From: Cellulosimicrobium cellulans
GTDB taxonomy: Bacteria; Actinomycetota; Actinomycetes; Actinomycetales; Cellulomonadaceae
NCBI RefSeq assembly: GCF_016907755.1
Contig: NZ_JAFBCN010000001.1
Span: forward strand, 2,356,001-2,420,000
Direction: 5' to 3'
Length of the DNA: 64,000 nt
The notes below the pieces were generated by a model that was given only the letters and a program-made list of their open reading frames with translations, searched no databases and was not told the DNA's origin. The translations under genes and the position numbers were made by a program. This document shows positions 30,268 through 40,000 of this stretch, one piece after another. The stretch's first letter is position 1. Every line of letters starts with the position of its first letter.

Positions 30268-31179
30268 TCAGCGTGAGCGCAGCGCCGCGAGCTGCGCGTC
30301 GTGCCACTCGGCGACGTAGCCCGTGAGCCGGCGCTCGTCAGGCACGGTCCCGCCGCGGAGAGCGGCCTTCAGCGCGTCGAGGTAGGCGCGGTCGGCTGCG
30401 AAGCGCTCGGCGACCTCAGCGCGTCCGACGGCGGGGCTCCCGTGACCGGGGACGAGCACGTCCACGTCGCGCGCGGCGAGCTCGAGCGCGGCGAGCGCGC
30501 CGCGGTAGACGGCGACGGGGTCGCGGGCGTCGGTGTCGACGAGCGGTACCTCGACGTCGGAGAGCATGTCGCCCGCCACGAGCACGCTCCCGTCCGGCGT
30601 GCGCACCACGAGCGCGGCGTGGCCCGGCGCGTGGGCGTCGTGCTCGACGACGGTCACCGTCCTCGGGTCGGTCGGTGCGGCGGCGGGCCAGGGGACCCGG
30701 CGTGCGCCGCGGGGGAGCGGGATCAGCGCGCCCACGAGCGCGGGGTCGTGGCCGGGTGCGGCGGCCTCGGTCGACGCGAGGATCGCGGTCCGGCGCCGTC
30801 GCGTCGCGTCGGCGGTGCGCGCCGTCGCCCAGCGGGGCGCGGCGCCGAGCGCGGGCGACCACAGCACGTGGTCCCAGTGCGGGTGCGTCGCGAACCCGGC
30901 GGTCACGCGCCAGCCGTGTGCCCGCACGGCGGCGGCGAGTCCGTCGACCTCCGCGACCGTGACCGCCGGGTCGACCACCAGCGCCTCGCCGTCCGGCGTG
31001 GTGACGACGGTCGACGTCGTCGTCCAGATCTCGGCCGTCGCGACCCAGAGCCCGGGGACCAGCTCGACGAGGTCGCGCGCTCGCGGCGCGGTCGTCACCC
31101 CGGGCGGCGCGGCGAGGCCCGGGTCGGCCGGTCCGCCGCTCGGTCCGTCGCTCTGCTCGGCGTGGGTGGGCTCGTGCAC
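30268..31179 (-). CDS. Metallo-beta-lactamase-fold hydrolase
   Basis: A 303-residue protein of the MBL fold. The zinc motif appears as THPHWDHVLW (HxHxDH form), with later ligands in HAPGHAALVV, VLVAGDMLSD and VLVPGHGSP. The first 35 residues are a Gly/Pro-rich extension without signal features. GGAGG precedes the GTG at 31179. Substrates of the family range from lactones and thioesters to organophosphates, so no reaction is assigned. The gene stands alone, divergent from ftsK. Confidence 0.85.
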   Translation of the reverse strand: MHEPTHAEQSDGPSGGPADPGLAAPPGVTTAPRARDLVELVPGLWVATAEIWTTTSTVVTTPDGEALVVDPAVTVAEVDGLAAAVRAHGWRVTAGFATHPHWDHVLWSPALGAAPRWATARTADATRRRRTAILASTEAAAPGHDPALVGALIPLPRGARRVPWPAAAPTDPRTVTVVEHDAHAPGHAALVVRTPDGSVLVAGDMLSDVEVPLVDTDARDPVAVYRGALAALELAARDVDVLVPGHGSPAVGRAEVAERFAADRAYLDALKAALRGGTVPDERRLTGYVAEWHDAQLAALRSR

Positions 31180-31308
31180 GGGTCCTCCGGTCCTCGTCGT
31201 TCACGGGTCGTCGTTCACGGGTCGTCGCTCGCGGGGTCGCGGACCGCCCCGCCCCAGCCCGCCCGAGACACGCGCCGCCGGGTCCGCGTCCGTGTCGTCC
31301 CCCGCAGG

Positions 31309-31314
31309 TAGGTT
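31309..31314 (+). promoter_or_regulatory. Candidate -10 element (TAGGTT) for ftsK
   Basis: TAGGTT ends 9 bases before the ATG at 31324, and TAGGAC (31314-31319) is a closer alternative. No ribosome binding site is seen, so the transcript may be leaderless or nearly so. Confidence 0.4.
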
Positions 31315-31323
31315 AGGACCACT

Positions 31324-34158
31324 ATGGCGACCCGCACGTCCCCGCAGGCACGTCGGACCGCGAGCAACCGCACGCCAGCGCCCCGCACCTCGGCGCGCGG
31401 CGGTTCGTCCTCGGCCCGCGGCACGTCGCGCGCCGGTACGGGTCGCGGGCGGTCCACCTCCTCCGGCTCACGCCGGCCCGCCCGGCGACCTGCGTCGGGG
31501 CCGCCGTGGCCCGTCCGCGCGGTGCGGGCGGTCTGGCTCGGCGCGGCGCACGGCGTGGGAGCGCTCGTGCGCACCATCGGAAAGGGAGCAAGAGAGCTGG
31601 ACCCGGCACACCGGCGCGACGGCGTCGCGTTCTTCCTCATCGGCCTCGCGGTCGTCGTCGCGGCCCGCGAGTGGTGGGGCATCCAGGGCACGTTCGGCCT
31701 GGTCGTCCACGGCGTCGTCGCGGGCACGTTCGGCCTCGCGGGCGTCGCCGTGCCCGTCCTGCTGCTCTGGCTCGCCGTGCGCATCATGCGCCACCCCGAG
31801 CGCGCCCAGGCGAACTCGCGGGTCGCGATCGGGCTGACCCTCATCGTCGTGTCGGTGTGCTCGCTCGTGCACATCTCCGAGGACCTTCCCGCCCCGCGCG
31901 ACGGCTTCGAGGCCGTGCAGGACGCGGGCGGGATCGTCGGCTACCTCGCCGCGACGCCCGTGACCACGGGGCTGACGCCCTGGTTCGCGGTGCCCATCTT
32001 CCTGCTGCTCGGGTTCTTCGGGCTGCTGGTCGTCACCGCGACGCCGGTGCACCGGATCCCGAGCCGGCTGCGCGGCCTCTACGACGTGCTCACCGGCAAC
32101 CACCGCGCGGACGACGCGGAGCTGGACGCCGACGGTCTCGCGCTCGCGGAGGGCGTCTCGCGCCACGACGGCTCCGACGTCCCGGCCGGTCGTCGCCCCC
32201 GCAAGCCCCGGAAGACCAAGGCGCAGCGCGCCGCGGAGGCGGCCGAGATCGAGAAGCCCGAGGGCGGCTTCTCGGGCGACGAGGCGTTCGAGACCGCGGC
32301 GTTCCTCGACTACGAGGAGGACTCCCCGCGAGGGCGCGGCAGGAAGCGCCGCGGCGACGACCCGGCGCCCGGCACCGCGCCCACCGAGGCCGTCCCCGCC
32401 GTCGGGCAGGGCACCGCCCAGGACACCGCGGCGGCCGCGATGGGTGCCGTCGCGCCCGACCCCGCCGACGGCGTGGGCAGCGTCCCGCCGCCCCCGCCGA
32501 GCAGCCCGCTGCCGCGCGGGGTGCAGCCGATGCTCGAGGGCGACACCGTCTACCTCCTGCCCAACGAGGACTCCCTGGTCAAGGGGGCGCCGCACAAGGT
32601 CCGGTCGGCGGCGAACGACCGCGTCGTGGAGGCGCTCACCCAGACGTTCGAGCAGTTCGAGGTCGACGCGAAGGTCACCGGCTTCACGCGCGGCCCGACG
32701 GTCACGCGCTACGAGGTCGAGGTCGGTCCCAAGGTCAAGGTCGAGCGCATCACGTCGCTCTCGAACAACATCGCCTACGCGGTCGCGAGCGCGGACGTGC
32801 GCATCCTCGCGCCGATCCCCGGCAAGTCGGCGATCGGCATCGAGATCCCCAACACCGACCGCGAGACGGTCGTGCTCGGCGACGTGCTGCGGTCGTCGGC
32901 GGCGCGCCGGACCGAGCACCCCATGGTCATGGGCGTGGGCAAGGACGTCGAGGGCGGCTACGTCGTCGCGAACCTCGCCAAGATGCCGCACATCCTCGTC
33001 GCGGGCGCGACGGGGGCCGGCAAGTCGAGCTTCATCAACTCCATGATCACGTCGATCCTCATGCGGTCGACGCCCGAGCAGGTGCGCCTCGTGCTCGTGG
33101 ACCCGAAGCGCGTCGAGCTGACGATCTACGAGGGGATCCCGCACCTCATCACGCCCATCATCACGAACCCGAAGAAGGCCGCCGAGGCCCTCGACTGGGT
33201 CGTGCGGGAGATGGACGCGCGGTACGACGACCTCGCCGCGTTCGGGTACAAGCACATCGACGACTTCAACGCCGCCGTGCGCTCGGGCAAGGTCAAGCCG
33301 CTGCCGGGCTCCGAGCGCAAGATCGCGCCGTACCCGTACCTGCTCGTGGTCGTCGACGAGCTCGCGGACCTCATGATGGTCGCCCCGCGCGACGTCGAGG
33401 CGTCGATCCAGCGCATCACGCAGCTCGCGCGCGCCGCGGGGATCCACCTCGTGCTCGCGACGCAGCGGCCGTCGGTCGACGTCGTCACCGGCCTCATCAA
33501 GGCCAACGTGCCGTCGCGACTCGCGTTCGCGACCTCCTCGCTCGCGGACTCGCGCGTCGTGCTCGACCAGCCGGGCGCCGAGAAGCTCATCGGACAGGGT
33601 GACGCGCTGTTCCTCCCGATGGGCGCCGCGAAGCCCATGCGCGTCCAGGGCGCGTGGGTCTCGGAGTCCGAGGTGCACTCGGTCGTCGAGCACGTCAAGG
33701 GCCAGCTCAAGCCGGTCTACCGCGAGGACGTGGCCCAGTCCGTCACGAAGAAGCAGGTCGACGAGGACATCGGCGACGACCTCGACCTGCTCCTGCAGGC
33801 GACGGAGCTGGTCGTGACCTCGCAGTTCGGCTCGACGTCGATGCTCCAGCGCAAGCTGCGCGTCGGGTTCGCCAAGGCGGGTCGCCTCATGGACCTCCTC
33901 GAGTCGCGCGAGATCGTCGGCCCGTCCGAGGGGTCCAAGGCCCGCGAGGTGCTCGTGACGCCGGAGGAGCTGCCGTCCGCGCTCGCGCTGATCCGGGGCG
34001 AGCCGGCGCAGGAGGTCTTCGACGGGCAGGCTCCCGCGCCCTCCGCCGCCCCCGGTGGGAGCGCGGGGCACGACTACGGCGAGGGCACCGACGGGCACAT
34101 GCCGCCGGTGGCGACGGACTACCACGACGGGGCCGACGTGGAGTCGGGCTGGCGCTGA
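31324..34158 (+). CDS. ftsK: DNA translocase FtsK/SpoIIIE
   Basis: FtsK pumps chromosomal DNA through the closing septum and activates dimer resolution. The 944-residue protein has a basic Ser/Arg/Pro-rich N-terminus (about 1-60), around four membrane helices (100-250), a linker rich in Ala, Pro and charged residues (about 265-400), and the motor. Walker A is GATGAGKS near residues 560-567, and Walker B is VVVDELADLMM near 675. LATQRPSVDVVTGLIKAN is a family hallmark. The C-terminal gamma domain that reads the KOPS sequence contains SMLQRKLRVGFAKAGRLMD. pgsA, cinA and clgR follow, as in mycobacteria. Confidence 0.96.
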   Translation: MATRTSPQARRTASNRTPAPRTSARGGSSSARGTSRAGTGRGRSTSSGSRRPARRPASGPPWPVRAVRAVWLGAAHGVGALVRTIGKGARELDPAHRRDGVAFFLIGLAVVVAAREWWGIQGTFGLVVHGVVAGTFGLAGVAVPVLLLWLAVRIMRHPERAQANSRVAIGLTLIVVSVCSLVHISEDLPAPRDGFEAVQDAGGIVGYLAATPVTTGLTPWFAVPIFLLLGFFGLLVVTATPVHRIPSRLRGLYDVLTGNHRADDAELDADGLALAEGVSRHDGSDVPAGRRPRKPRKTKAQRAAEAAEIEKPEGGFSGDEAFETAAFLDYEEDSPRGRGRKRRGDDPAPGTAPTEAVPAVGQGTAQDTAAAAMGAVAPDPADGVGSVPPPPPSSPLPRGVQPMLEGDTVYLLPNEDSLVKGAPHKVRSAANDRVVEALTQTFEQFEVDAKVTGFTRGPTVTRYEVEVGPKVKVERITSLSNNIAYAVASADVRILAPIPGKSAIGIEIPNTDRETVVLGDVLRSSAARRTEHPMVMGVGKDVEGGYVVANLAKMPHILVAGATGAGKSSFINSMITSILMRSTPEQVRLVLVDPKRVELTIYEGIPHLITPIITNPKKAAEALDWVVREMDARYDDLAAFGYKHIDDFNAAVRSGKVKPLPGSERKIAPYPYLLVVVDELADLMMVAPRDVEASIQRITQLARAAGIHLVLATQRPSVDVVTGLIKANVPSRLAFATSSLADSRVVLDQPGAEKLIGQGDALFLPMGAAKPMRVQGAWVSESEVHSVVEHVKGQLKPVYREDVAQSVTKKQVDEDIGDDLDLLLQATELVVTSQFGSTSMLQRKLRVGFAKAGRLMDLLESREIVGPSEGSKAREVLVTPEELPSALALIRGEPAQEVFDGQAPAPSAAPGGSAGHDYGEGTDGHMPPVATDYHDGADVESGWR

Positions 34159-34164
34159 GCCGGC

Positions 34165-34180
34165 GACCGCGGGGGCGGTC
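34165..34180 (+). terminator. Short hairpin after ftsK
   Basis: GACCGC (34165-34170) and GCGGTC (34175-34180) form a 6-base stem with a GGGG loop just after the ftsK stop codon. Weak by itself. Confidence 0.3.
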
Positions 34181-34208
34181 CGCGGACGGGGCACCCCGGG
34201 CGACCCCC

Positions 34209-34214
34209 TAGGCT
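34209..34214 (+). promoter_or_regulatory. -10 element (TAGGCT) for leaderless pgsA
   Basis: TAGGCT ends 6 bases before the GTG at 34221. Confidence 0.5.
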
Positions 34215-34220
34215 GGTGAC

Positions 34221-34850
34221 GTGGTCACTGCCGTCCCCTCGCCGTGGAACTCCGCGAACCTCGTCACCATGGCGAGGATCCTGCTCGTCCCGTTCTTCGC
34301 GTGGGCGCTGCTCGTCGACGGCGGGGAGTCCGTCACGTGGCGGCTGGTCGCGACCGGCATCTTCGTCCTCGCCGCGACGTCGGACCGCCTGGACGGCTAC
34401 CTGGCGCGCAAGTACGACCTCGTCACGGACCTCGGCAAGCTGCTCGACCCGATCGCGGACAAGCTGCTCGTCGGCACCGCGCTGGTCCTGCTCGCGTGGC
34501 CGCTCGGCGAGCTGCCCTGGTGGGTGCCCGTGGTCGTGCTCGCGCGCGAGCTCGGCGTCACGCTCCTGCGGTTCGCGGTCCTCAAGTACGCGGTCATGCC
34601 CGCGTCCCGCGGCGGCAAGCTCAAGACGGTGCTCCAGACGGTCGCGATCACGCTCTTCCTCCTGCCGTTGGCGCACCTGCCCGCGTGGATCGGCGTCGTC
34701 GCCTGGGTGGTGCTCGCCGCCGCGATCCTCGTCACCGTCGTGACGGGGGTGGAGTACGCCTACCAGGGCTGGCGGCTGCGGCGCGACGCGATCCGCGCGG
34801 CCCGCCTCGCCGAGCGCGGGGCGACGCCGGACGCCGCGTCGGCGTCGTGA
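34221..34850 (+). CDS. pgsA: CDP-diacylglycerol--glycerol-3-phosphate 3-phosphatidyltransferase
   Basis: PgsA makes phosphatidylglycerol phosphate from CDP-diacylglycerol and glycerol-3-phosphate at the membrane. The 209-residue protein shows the CDP-alcohol phosphotransferase motif D-x3-DG-x2-AR-x8-G-x3-D-x3-D, seen as DRLDGYLARKYDLVTDLGKL followed by LDPIAD. Several membrane helices surround it. It may instead be a related phosphatidyltransferase, since actinobacteria have paralogues; the motif fits all. cinA overlaps its stop codon. Confidence 0.92.
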   Translation: MVTAVPSPWNSANLVTMARILLVPFFAWALLVDGGESVTWRLVATGIFVLAATSDRLDGYLARKYDLVTDLGKLLDPIADKLLVGTALVLLAWPLGELPWWVPVVVLARELGVTLLRFAVLKYAVMPASRGGKLKTVLQTVAITLFLLPLAHLPAWIGVVAWVVLAAAILVTVVTGVEYAYQGWRLRRDAIRAARLAERGATPDAASAS

Positions 34851-35395
34851 CGGGGGCGGCGCGCGACGCCGGTGCGGGGGCCCCGGTCGCCCGCCCGGAC
34901 GTCGTCGGGCTCCTCGCCGCGCTCGAGGCGCGCGGGTGGACCCTCGCGACCGCCGAGTCGCTCACGGGCGGCCTGCTCTCCGCGACGATCGTCGACGTCC
35001 CGGGCGCGTCGCGCGTGCTCCGCGGCGCCGTCGTCGCGTACGCGACGGACGTCAAGCGGTCGGTGCTCGGGGTCGACGGCGACCTCCTCGCCGCGCACGG
35101 AGCCGTCCACCCGGACGTCGCGCGCGAGATGGCGGAGCGGGTGCGGGAGGTGCTCGGTGCGGACGTCGGGGTCGCGACCACGGGCGTCGCGGGACCGGAC
35201 CCGCAGGACGGCCAGCAGCCGGGCACGGTGTTCGTCGCCGCCAGCGGGCCGCGGGGGACGCAGGTGCGGCGGCTGCACCTCGGCGGCGAGCGCGCGACGG
35301 TCCGGGCCGGGACGGTCGCGGCGGCGATCGACCTCGCGCGCGCGGTGGCCGAGGAGCAGCCTCTCGAGGACCGGCGGGGTGAAATCCGCGGGTGA
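34847..35395 (+). CDS. CinA-family nicotinamide-nucleotide amidohydrolase (C-terminal domain only)
   Basis: A 182-residue protein made of only the CinA C-terminal (PncC) domain. That domain deamidates nicotinamide mononucleotide in characterised members. Visible motifs are TAESLTGGLLSATIVDVPGAS, the VVAYATDVKRSVLGV segment and TTGVAGPDPQDGQQPGTVFVA. The N-terminal molybdopterin-binding-like COG1058 domain of full-length CinA is absent. The GTG overlaps the pgsA stop codon (GTGA), so it is translationally coupled. Its place between pgsA and clgR matches other actinobacteria. Confidence 0.9.
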   Translation: MTGAARDAGAGAPVARPDVVGLLAALEARGWTLATAESLTGGLLSATIVDVPGASRVLRGAVVAYATDVKRSVLGVDGDLLAAHGAVHPDVAREMAERVREVLGADVGVATTGVAGPDPQDGQQPGTVFVAASGPRGTQVRRLHLGGERATVRAGTVAAAIDLARAVAEEQPLEDRRGEIRG

Positions 35396-35756
35396 ACCGC
35401 GTTCGTCAGAGATGCCTGCCGACCCCGGGCCCGCGGCGCGCGTGGAGAGGTCGTGAACGTGCCGCGGGGGGGTTCGCCGGGCGGCGGGGCGCGGGAACAA
35501 GGCCCCACGTCGGGACGTTGCACAGCACGTGATCGCCAACAGGACCGTCAACCGACCGGTGGGCCGCACGGACAACGCGCCGACGGCCGGTCCGGCACGC
35601 CGAACCGGAGACGTGAGCGGACCGCGGGCGGGGTACGGTAGGACGACCCCGTCACGCGGGGCAGTGAACAGGAAGACCGGCACGAGCAGTTCGCGCACCC
35701 CGGTGGGGGCCTCACCGGCTCCCGGGGGCGCACGGGACACGGAAGGGGGTCGCCAG
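35396..35756 (+). other. 361-base upstream region of clgR
   Basis: No gene is supported here. An in-frame extension upstream of clgR from 35529 translates to low-complexity sequence. TACGGT (35634-35639) is a -10 candidate that would give a leader of about 110 bases. GTTCGC (35472-35477) followed by GCG at 35484 resembles the published ClgR site GTTCGC-N5-GCG but with six bases between the halves, so autoregulation is possible but unproved. Confidence 0.4.
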
Positions 35757-36098
35757 ATGATTGTTCTTCGACGAGAGATCGGGGACGTGCTGCGAGACGC
35801 TCGCCAGCGACAGGGGCGCACCCTGCGAGAGGTGTCCTCCGCCGCACGGGTCTCGCTGGGCTACCTCAGCGAGGTCGAGCGCGGTCAGAAGGAAGCGTCG
35901 TCGGAGCTCCTCGGCTCGATCTGCGAGGCGCTCGACATCCCGATGTCGTTGGTGCTGCGCGAGGTCAGCGACCGGGTCGCCGTCGCCGAGGGTCTGCTCA
36001 TCCCGGACACGATCCCGGCAGACTTCGCGACCGCGGTCCTCGGGCGGCAGAACCCCGAGGGCACGGCACGACGAGAGGACCTGCAGCCCGTCGGCTGA
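35757..36098 (+). CDS. clgR: XRE-family transcriptional regulator ClgR
   Basis: ClgR activates clp protease and other proteostasis genes in actinobacteria. The 113-residue protein opens with [20 protein letters not shown] and contains the helix-turn-helix [20 protein letters not shown] followed by [19 protein letters not shown], the near-invariant ClgR pattern. The ATG has GGAAGGGGG at 7-base spacing. Its position after ftsK-pgsA-cinA matches mycobacteria and corynebacteria, which strengthens the call. The C-terminus lacks the LAA-type degradation tail of some orthologues (it ends DLQPVG). Confidence 0.92.
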   Translation: MIVLRREIGDVLRDARQRQGRTLREVSSAARVSLGYLSEVERGQKEASSELLGSICEALDIPMSLVLREVSDRVAVAEGLLIPDTIPADFATAVLGRQNPEGTARREDLQPVG

Positions 36099-36107
36099 CG
36101 GTCCACG

Positions 36108-36122
36108 CCGGGGCCGCCCCGG
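36108..36122. terminator. Short hairpin between clgR and nei2
   Basis: CCGGGG (36108-36113) and CCCCGG (36117-36122) form a 6-base stem with a 3-base loop between two converging genes. Confidence 0.35.
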
Positions 36123-36151
36123 GAGCAGGTGCCGGGCAGCGACGCTCGCGC

Positions 36152-36991
36152 TCACCCGCTCGCGGGCGGCGCCTGGCACGAGGGACACCAGAAGACCGGA
36201 CGTTCGTACGGCGGCTCGTTCGCCGTACCTTCTGCGACAGGCGTGCCACAGACGTGGCACGCCTTTCGTGTGCGCGCGTGCACGTGGCGCACCACGCCGG
36301 CCCGGGGGTCGAACCCGTGCCGGACGGTGCGCTGCATGAGCGCTCGGGCCGTCGTGAGCACGCTGGCGAGGTCCTCGACGTCCCGGACCGGCGTCCACGG
36401 GTAGATCCGCTCCGCGAAGAGCGACTCGGCCGTGTAGATCGTGCCGATGCCGGCGACGAGGTGCTGGTCGAGCAGCGCCTCCGCGACGGGGACGCCGGTC
36501 CTCTCGCGGCCGGGTCGGTGCCGTGGTCCCGTGCCTCCCGCCGCGTCGTCCGCCCGCAGGCGCGCGACGGCCTCCGCGACACCCGCCGTGAGGAAGTCGT
36601 CGGCCAGCACGTCGGGGCCGAGCGGGCCGGTGATGGTCCGTTCGTCCGCCGAGCGCAGCACGTGGAGCATCCCGATGCGGTTGCCCACCGCCGTCCACCA
36701 CTCGTTGGCGAGCACCACGCGCACGTTCGGCTCCGCGCCGCGCGCGTCCCGGGACCCCGTGCGGGCGAGGCGCCACGACCCCTCCATGCGCAGGTGCGTG
36801 TGCAACGACCGACCGTCGTCCAGCCGCGTGAACAGGTGCTTGCCGTACGGCACGTTCGCCACGACGGTCCGGCCCGTGAAGTCGACCTCAGCGGCGGTCG
36901 GCCATCGCAGCTCCGCGCGCACGAGGACCCGGCCGGCGAGCGCCTCGTCCAGGCGCGCGGACACGAGCCGCAGGATGTCACCCTCGGGCAC
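36152..36991 (-). CDS. nei2: Fpg/Nei-family DNA glycosylase (endonuclease VIII-like)
   Basis: A 279-residue base-excision repair enzyme that removes oxidised bases and cuts the abasic site. The N-terminus (M)PEGD supplies the catalytic Pro2 and Glu3. The H2TH region includes DQHLVAGIGTIYTAESLF, and the C-terminal zinc finger is CHVCGTPV then FWCPSC. The GTG at 36991 fixes this N-terminus, and GGAGGG lies upstream. It lies 68 bases after lhr on the same strand. The lhr-nei2 pairing is also found in Mycobacterium, so the two likely act together. Confidence 0.92.
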   Translation of the reverse strand: MPEGDILRLVSARLDEALAGRVLVRAELRWPTAAEVDFTGRTVVANVPYGKHLFTRLDDGRSLHTHLRMEGSWRLARTGSRDARGAEPNVRVVLANEWWTAVGNRIGMLHVLRSADERTITGPLGPDVLADDFLTAGVAEAVARLRADDAAGGTGPRHRPGRERTGVPVAEALLDQHLVAGIGTIYTAESLFAERIYPWTPVRDVEDLASVLTTARALMQRTVRHGFDPRAGVVRHVHARTRKACHVCGTPVAEGTANEPPYERPVFWCPSCQAPPASG

Positions 36992-37059
36992 GGCCAGCCC
37001 TCCGCGCGCTCGGGCTGCGTCCGCCGCTCCCACCGGGACGTGGCCGCGCGGGCGCCACG

Positions 37060-40000
37060 TCAGGCCGCCCGCAGGCCGCGGGGCGTCGGTCGGAACCCGG
37101 CGTCGAGGAGGGCCTGGACGGCGTCGTCCGCCGGGGTCGCGGTGGTCCCGGCGCCCGCGAGCGCCTCGACGCCGTCGACCCGCTGCACGACGACCTTGCC
37201 GAGCCTCCCGGCGCGGACCGCCCGGACGAGCTCGGCGCTCGCCTCGGCGAGCCGCGGGCCGTCGACGAACGAGAGGACCGACCGGCCCCCGCGTTCGACG
37301 TACAGGGCGAGGTCGCCGTCGCTCAGCACGACGACGGCCCCGGCCTTGCGCCCGGGGCGGTGCCCGCGCGACGCGTCGGTGCCGGTCGCCGCACGGGCCG
37401 GCGACGCTGCGCTGCCGGACGGCGGTCCGGCGGTCGCGGGCGCCACGGGGCTCGCCGCGGTGCCCGGCCCCGGGTCGACGGCGGACGGTCGTGCGGGCCA
37501 CGGCAGCGCGGCGCCGTACGGGTTCGCGGGGTCGGTCGCGGCGAGGAGCACCGCGCCCGGCCGGGGGCCCCCGCGCGACGTGCGGTCGTCGGGCCGCAGC
37601 GGAGGCAGGGCGTCCGACCCGGTGCCCGACCCGCGGGCCGCGGCGGACTCGATCGCCCGCTCGCGGTCCTGCGCGTCGGTCCGGAGCTGGTCCACCGCGC
37701 CCGGGAGCGCGAACTGGGAGCCGCCGAGGTGCTCGACGAAGTACCCGCGCCGCGCGGCCCCCGTCGCCTCGAGCTCGCTCAGCACGCGGTAGACCGCGCG
37801 GAACGATCCCGCCACGCCCTCGGCGGGGGCGACGGCGCGCGTGAGCACCCCGTGCCGGTCGAGCAGGACGCGCGCGAGCGCGTGCGCGCGCCGGGTGGGG
37901 TCCGGCTCGCGCGGGGGCAGCGCCGACCAGCGGCCGGCACCCCCGCGCAGCGTCGTGTCCGGGGACGTCGGCGGGCGCAGCCCCGCGAACCGGCCGCGCC
38001 CCACCGGACGGGCGCGTGCGGGAGCCCGGGGGGCGCGGTGCGCACCGCCCCCGGCCCCCAGCCGGGCACGGAGCGAGCCCAGCCCGTCGTTCGTCACGTG
38101 GCCGGACCACACGAGGTCCCACAGCGCCTCGAGCGTCGGGCCGACGTCCGCCCCGGCGCGCTCGGCGAGCCGCGGGAGGAAGTAGCCGCCCGAGCCGTCG
38201 AGCAGGTCGAGGAGGGTCGCGTGCAGTCCCGATCCGGGCGCCGGACCGGGGTCCGGGAGCGTGAGCGGCGCCCACTCGGCCAGGTGGAGGCTCACGAGCC
38301 CGTCGCCGCCGCCCGAGCCGGGCAGGGGGGCGTGGCCGCACCACACGACCTCCCCGGTCGTCGTGAGCTCGTCGAGCATCGTCGGCGTGTAGTCCGTGAC
38401 CCGAGACGGCAGGACCAGCGTCTCGAGCGCGGAGGCGGGCACGGCCGCCCCCGAGAGCTGCTCGACGACGCGCAGCAGGCCGTCGGACCCGCGCAGCGCT
38501 CCCAGTCCCTGCCACCGCGGCAGGAAGACGCCGAGCGTCTCGGCCGGCACCGGCTCGACCTCGGCGCGCAGCGCCGCCAGCGACCGCCGGCGCAGCACGC
38601 GCAGCACCTCGGCGTCGCACCAGTCGTCGCCCGTGCCGCCGATCGACTCGGGCCGCAGGCGCCCGCGGACGACGATCCGTGCCGCCTCGAGCCGCTCGAG
38701 CGTCTGCACCACCACCGCGACACCGAGGCCGAGGCGCGTCGCGAGGTCGCCCGCGGTGAACGGACCGTGCGTGCGCGCGTGGCGGCGCACGAGGTCGCCG
38801 AGCGGGTCGGGGACGGGCTCGGTGAACACCTCGGGGATGCCGACCGGCAGCGCGACGCCCAGCGCGTCGCGCAGGCGGCCGGCGTCCTCCACGACCGCCC
38901 ACTGCACCGCCCGCTCGGGAGCGACGCCCGCCAGCCGGACGCGGATCACGCGCCGGGCCGCCTCGAGCTCGCGCACCCACGCCCCGGCGTCGGCGCGCAC
39001 GTCCTCGCGCGTGCGGGCCGCGACCTCGGCGTCCGTGAGCGGCCCGACCCGCCGCAGCACGTCCCACACGTCCTCCGCGTGGCGGGCCTGGCGCTCCGGC
39101 GCGAGCGCGCCGAGCTCGGCCTCGGTGCGCTCGATCTGCGCCGGGTCGAGCAGGTCCGCGAGCTGGGCCGCGACGCCGTCCCCGCCGAGCAGCTCCGCGA
39201 GCAGGGTCGGGTCGAGCGAGAGCGCGGCAGCACGCCGCTCCGCGAGCGGGGCGTCGCCGTCGTAGAGGAACTGCGCCGTGTACCCGAACAGCAGGGACTG
39301 CGCGAAGGGCGACGGCGTCGGGGTCGTCACCTCGACGAGGCGCACGCGCCCGGCGGCGAGGTCGCGCATGAGGTCGGTGAGCGCGGCGACGTCGAAGTCG
39401 TCCTGCAAGCACTCGCGGGCGGCCTCGAGCACGATCGGGAACTCGGGGTACTGCGACGCGACCGAGAGGAGCTGGGCCGAGCGCTGGCGCTGCTGCCACA
39501 GCGGCTGGCGGCGGTCCGGGCGGCGCCGGGGGAGCAGGAGCGCGCGCGCGGCCGCCTCGCGGAACCGGGACGCGAACATGACCGACCCGCCGAGCTCGTC
39601 GCGCACCGCGTCGAGGACCTCGTCGGGGTCGAGCAGCAGGTCCTCCACCGGGACGACGGGCGCGTCGCCGCCGAGCCCGCCCGTCCCGTCGCTCGATCCT
39701 TCCAGCCACGAGTCCCCGGTGTCCGGCAGGCGCAGGACGATGCCGTCGTCCGCGTGCATCGCCGCGGCGTCGACGCCGTACCGCTCCCGCAGCCGCGCGG
39801 CGAGCACGAGCGCCCACGGCGCGTGGACCTTCGCCCCGTAGGGCGAGTGCACGACGACGCGCCAGTCGCCGAGCTCGTCGCGGAAGCGCTCGACGACGAC
39901 CGTCCGGTCGTCGGGCACGCGCCCGGTCGCGTCGCGCTGCTCGCGGAGGTAGGCGAGCAGGTTGTCGCTCGCCCACGCGTCGAGCCCGGCGGAGCTCAGC

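Noticed and set aside
35472-35486. ClgR-type binding site upstream of clgR
   Set aside because: The half-sites are separated by six rather than five bases, so it is only a near match; not listed as a site.
36300-36325. tRNA-like T-loop sequence (GGGGGTCGAACCCG)
   Set aside because: It lies inside nei2 coding sequence and no acceptor, D or anticodon arm could be formed around it.
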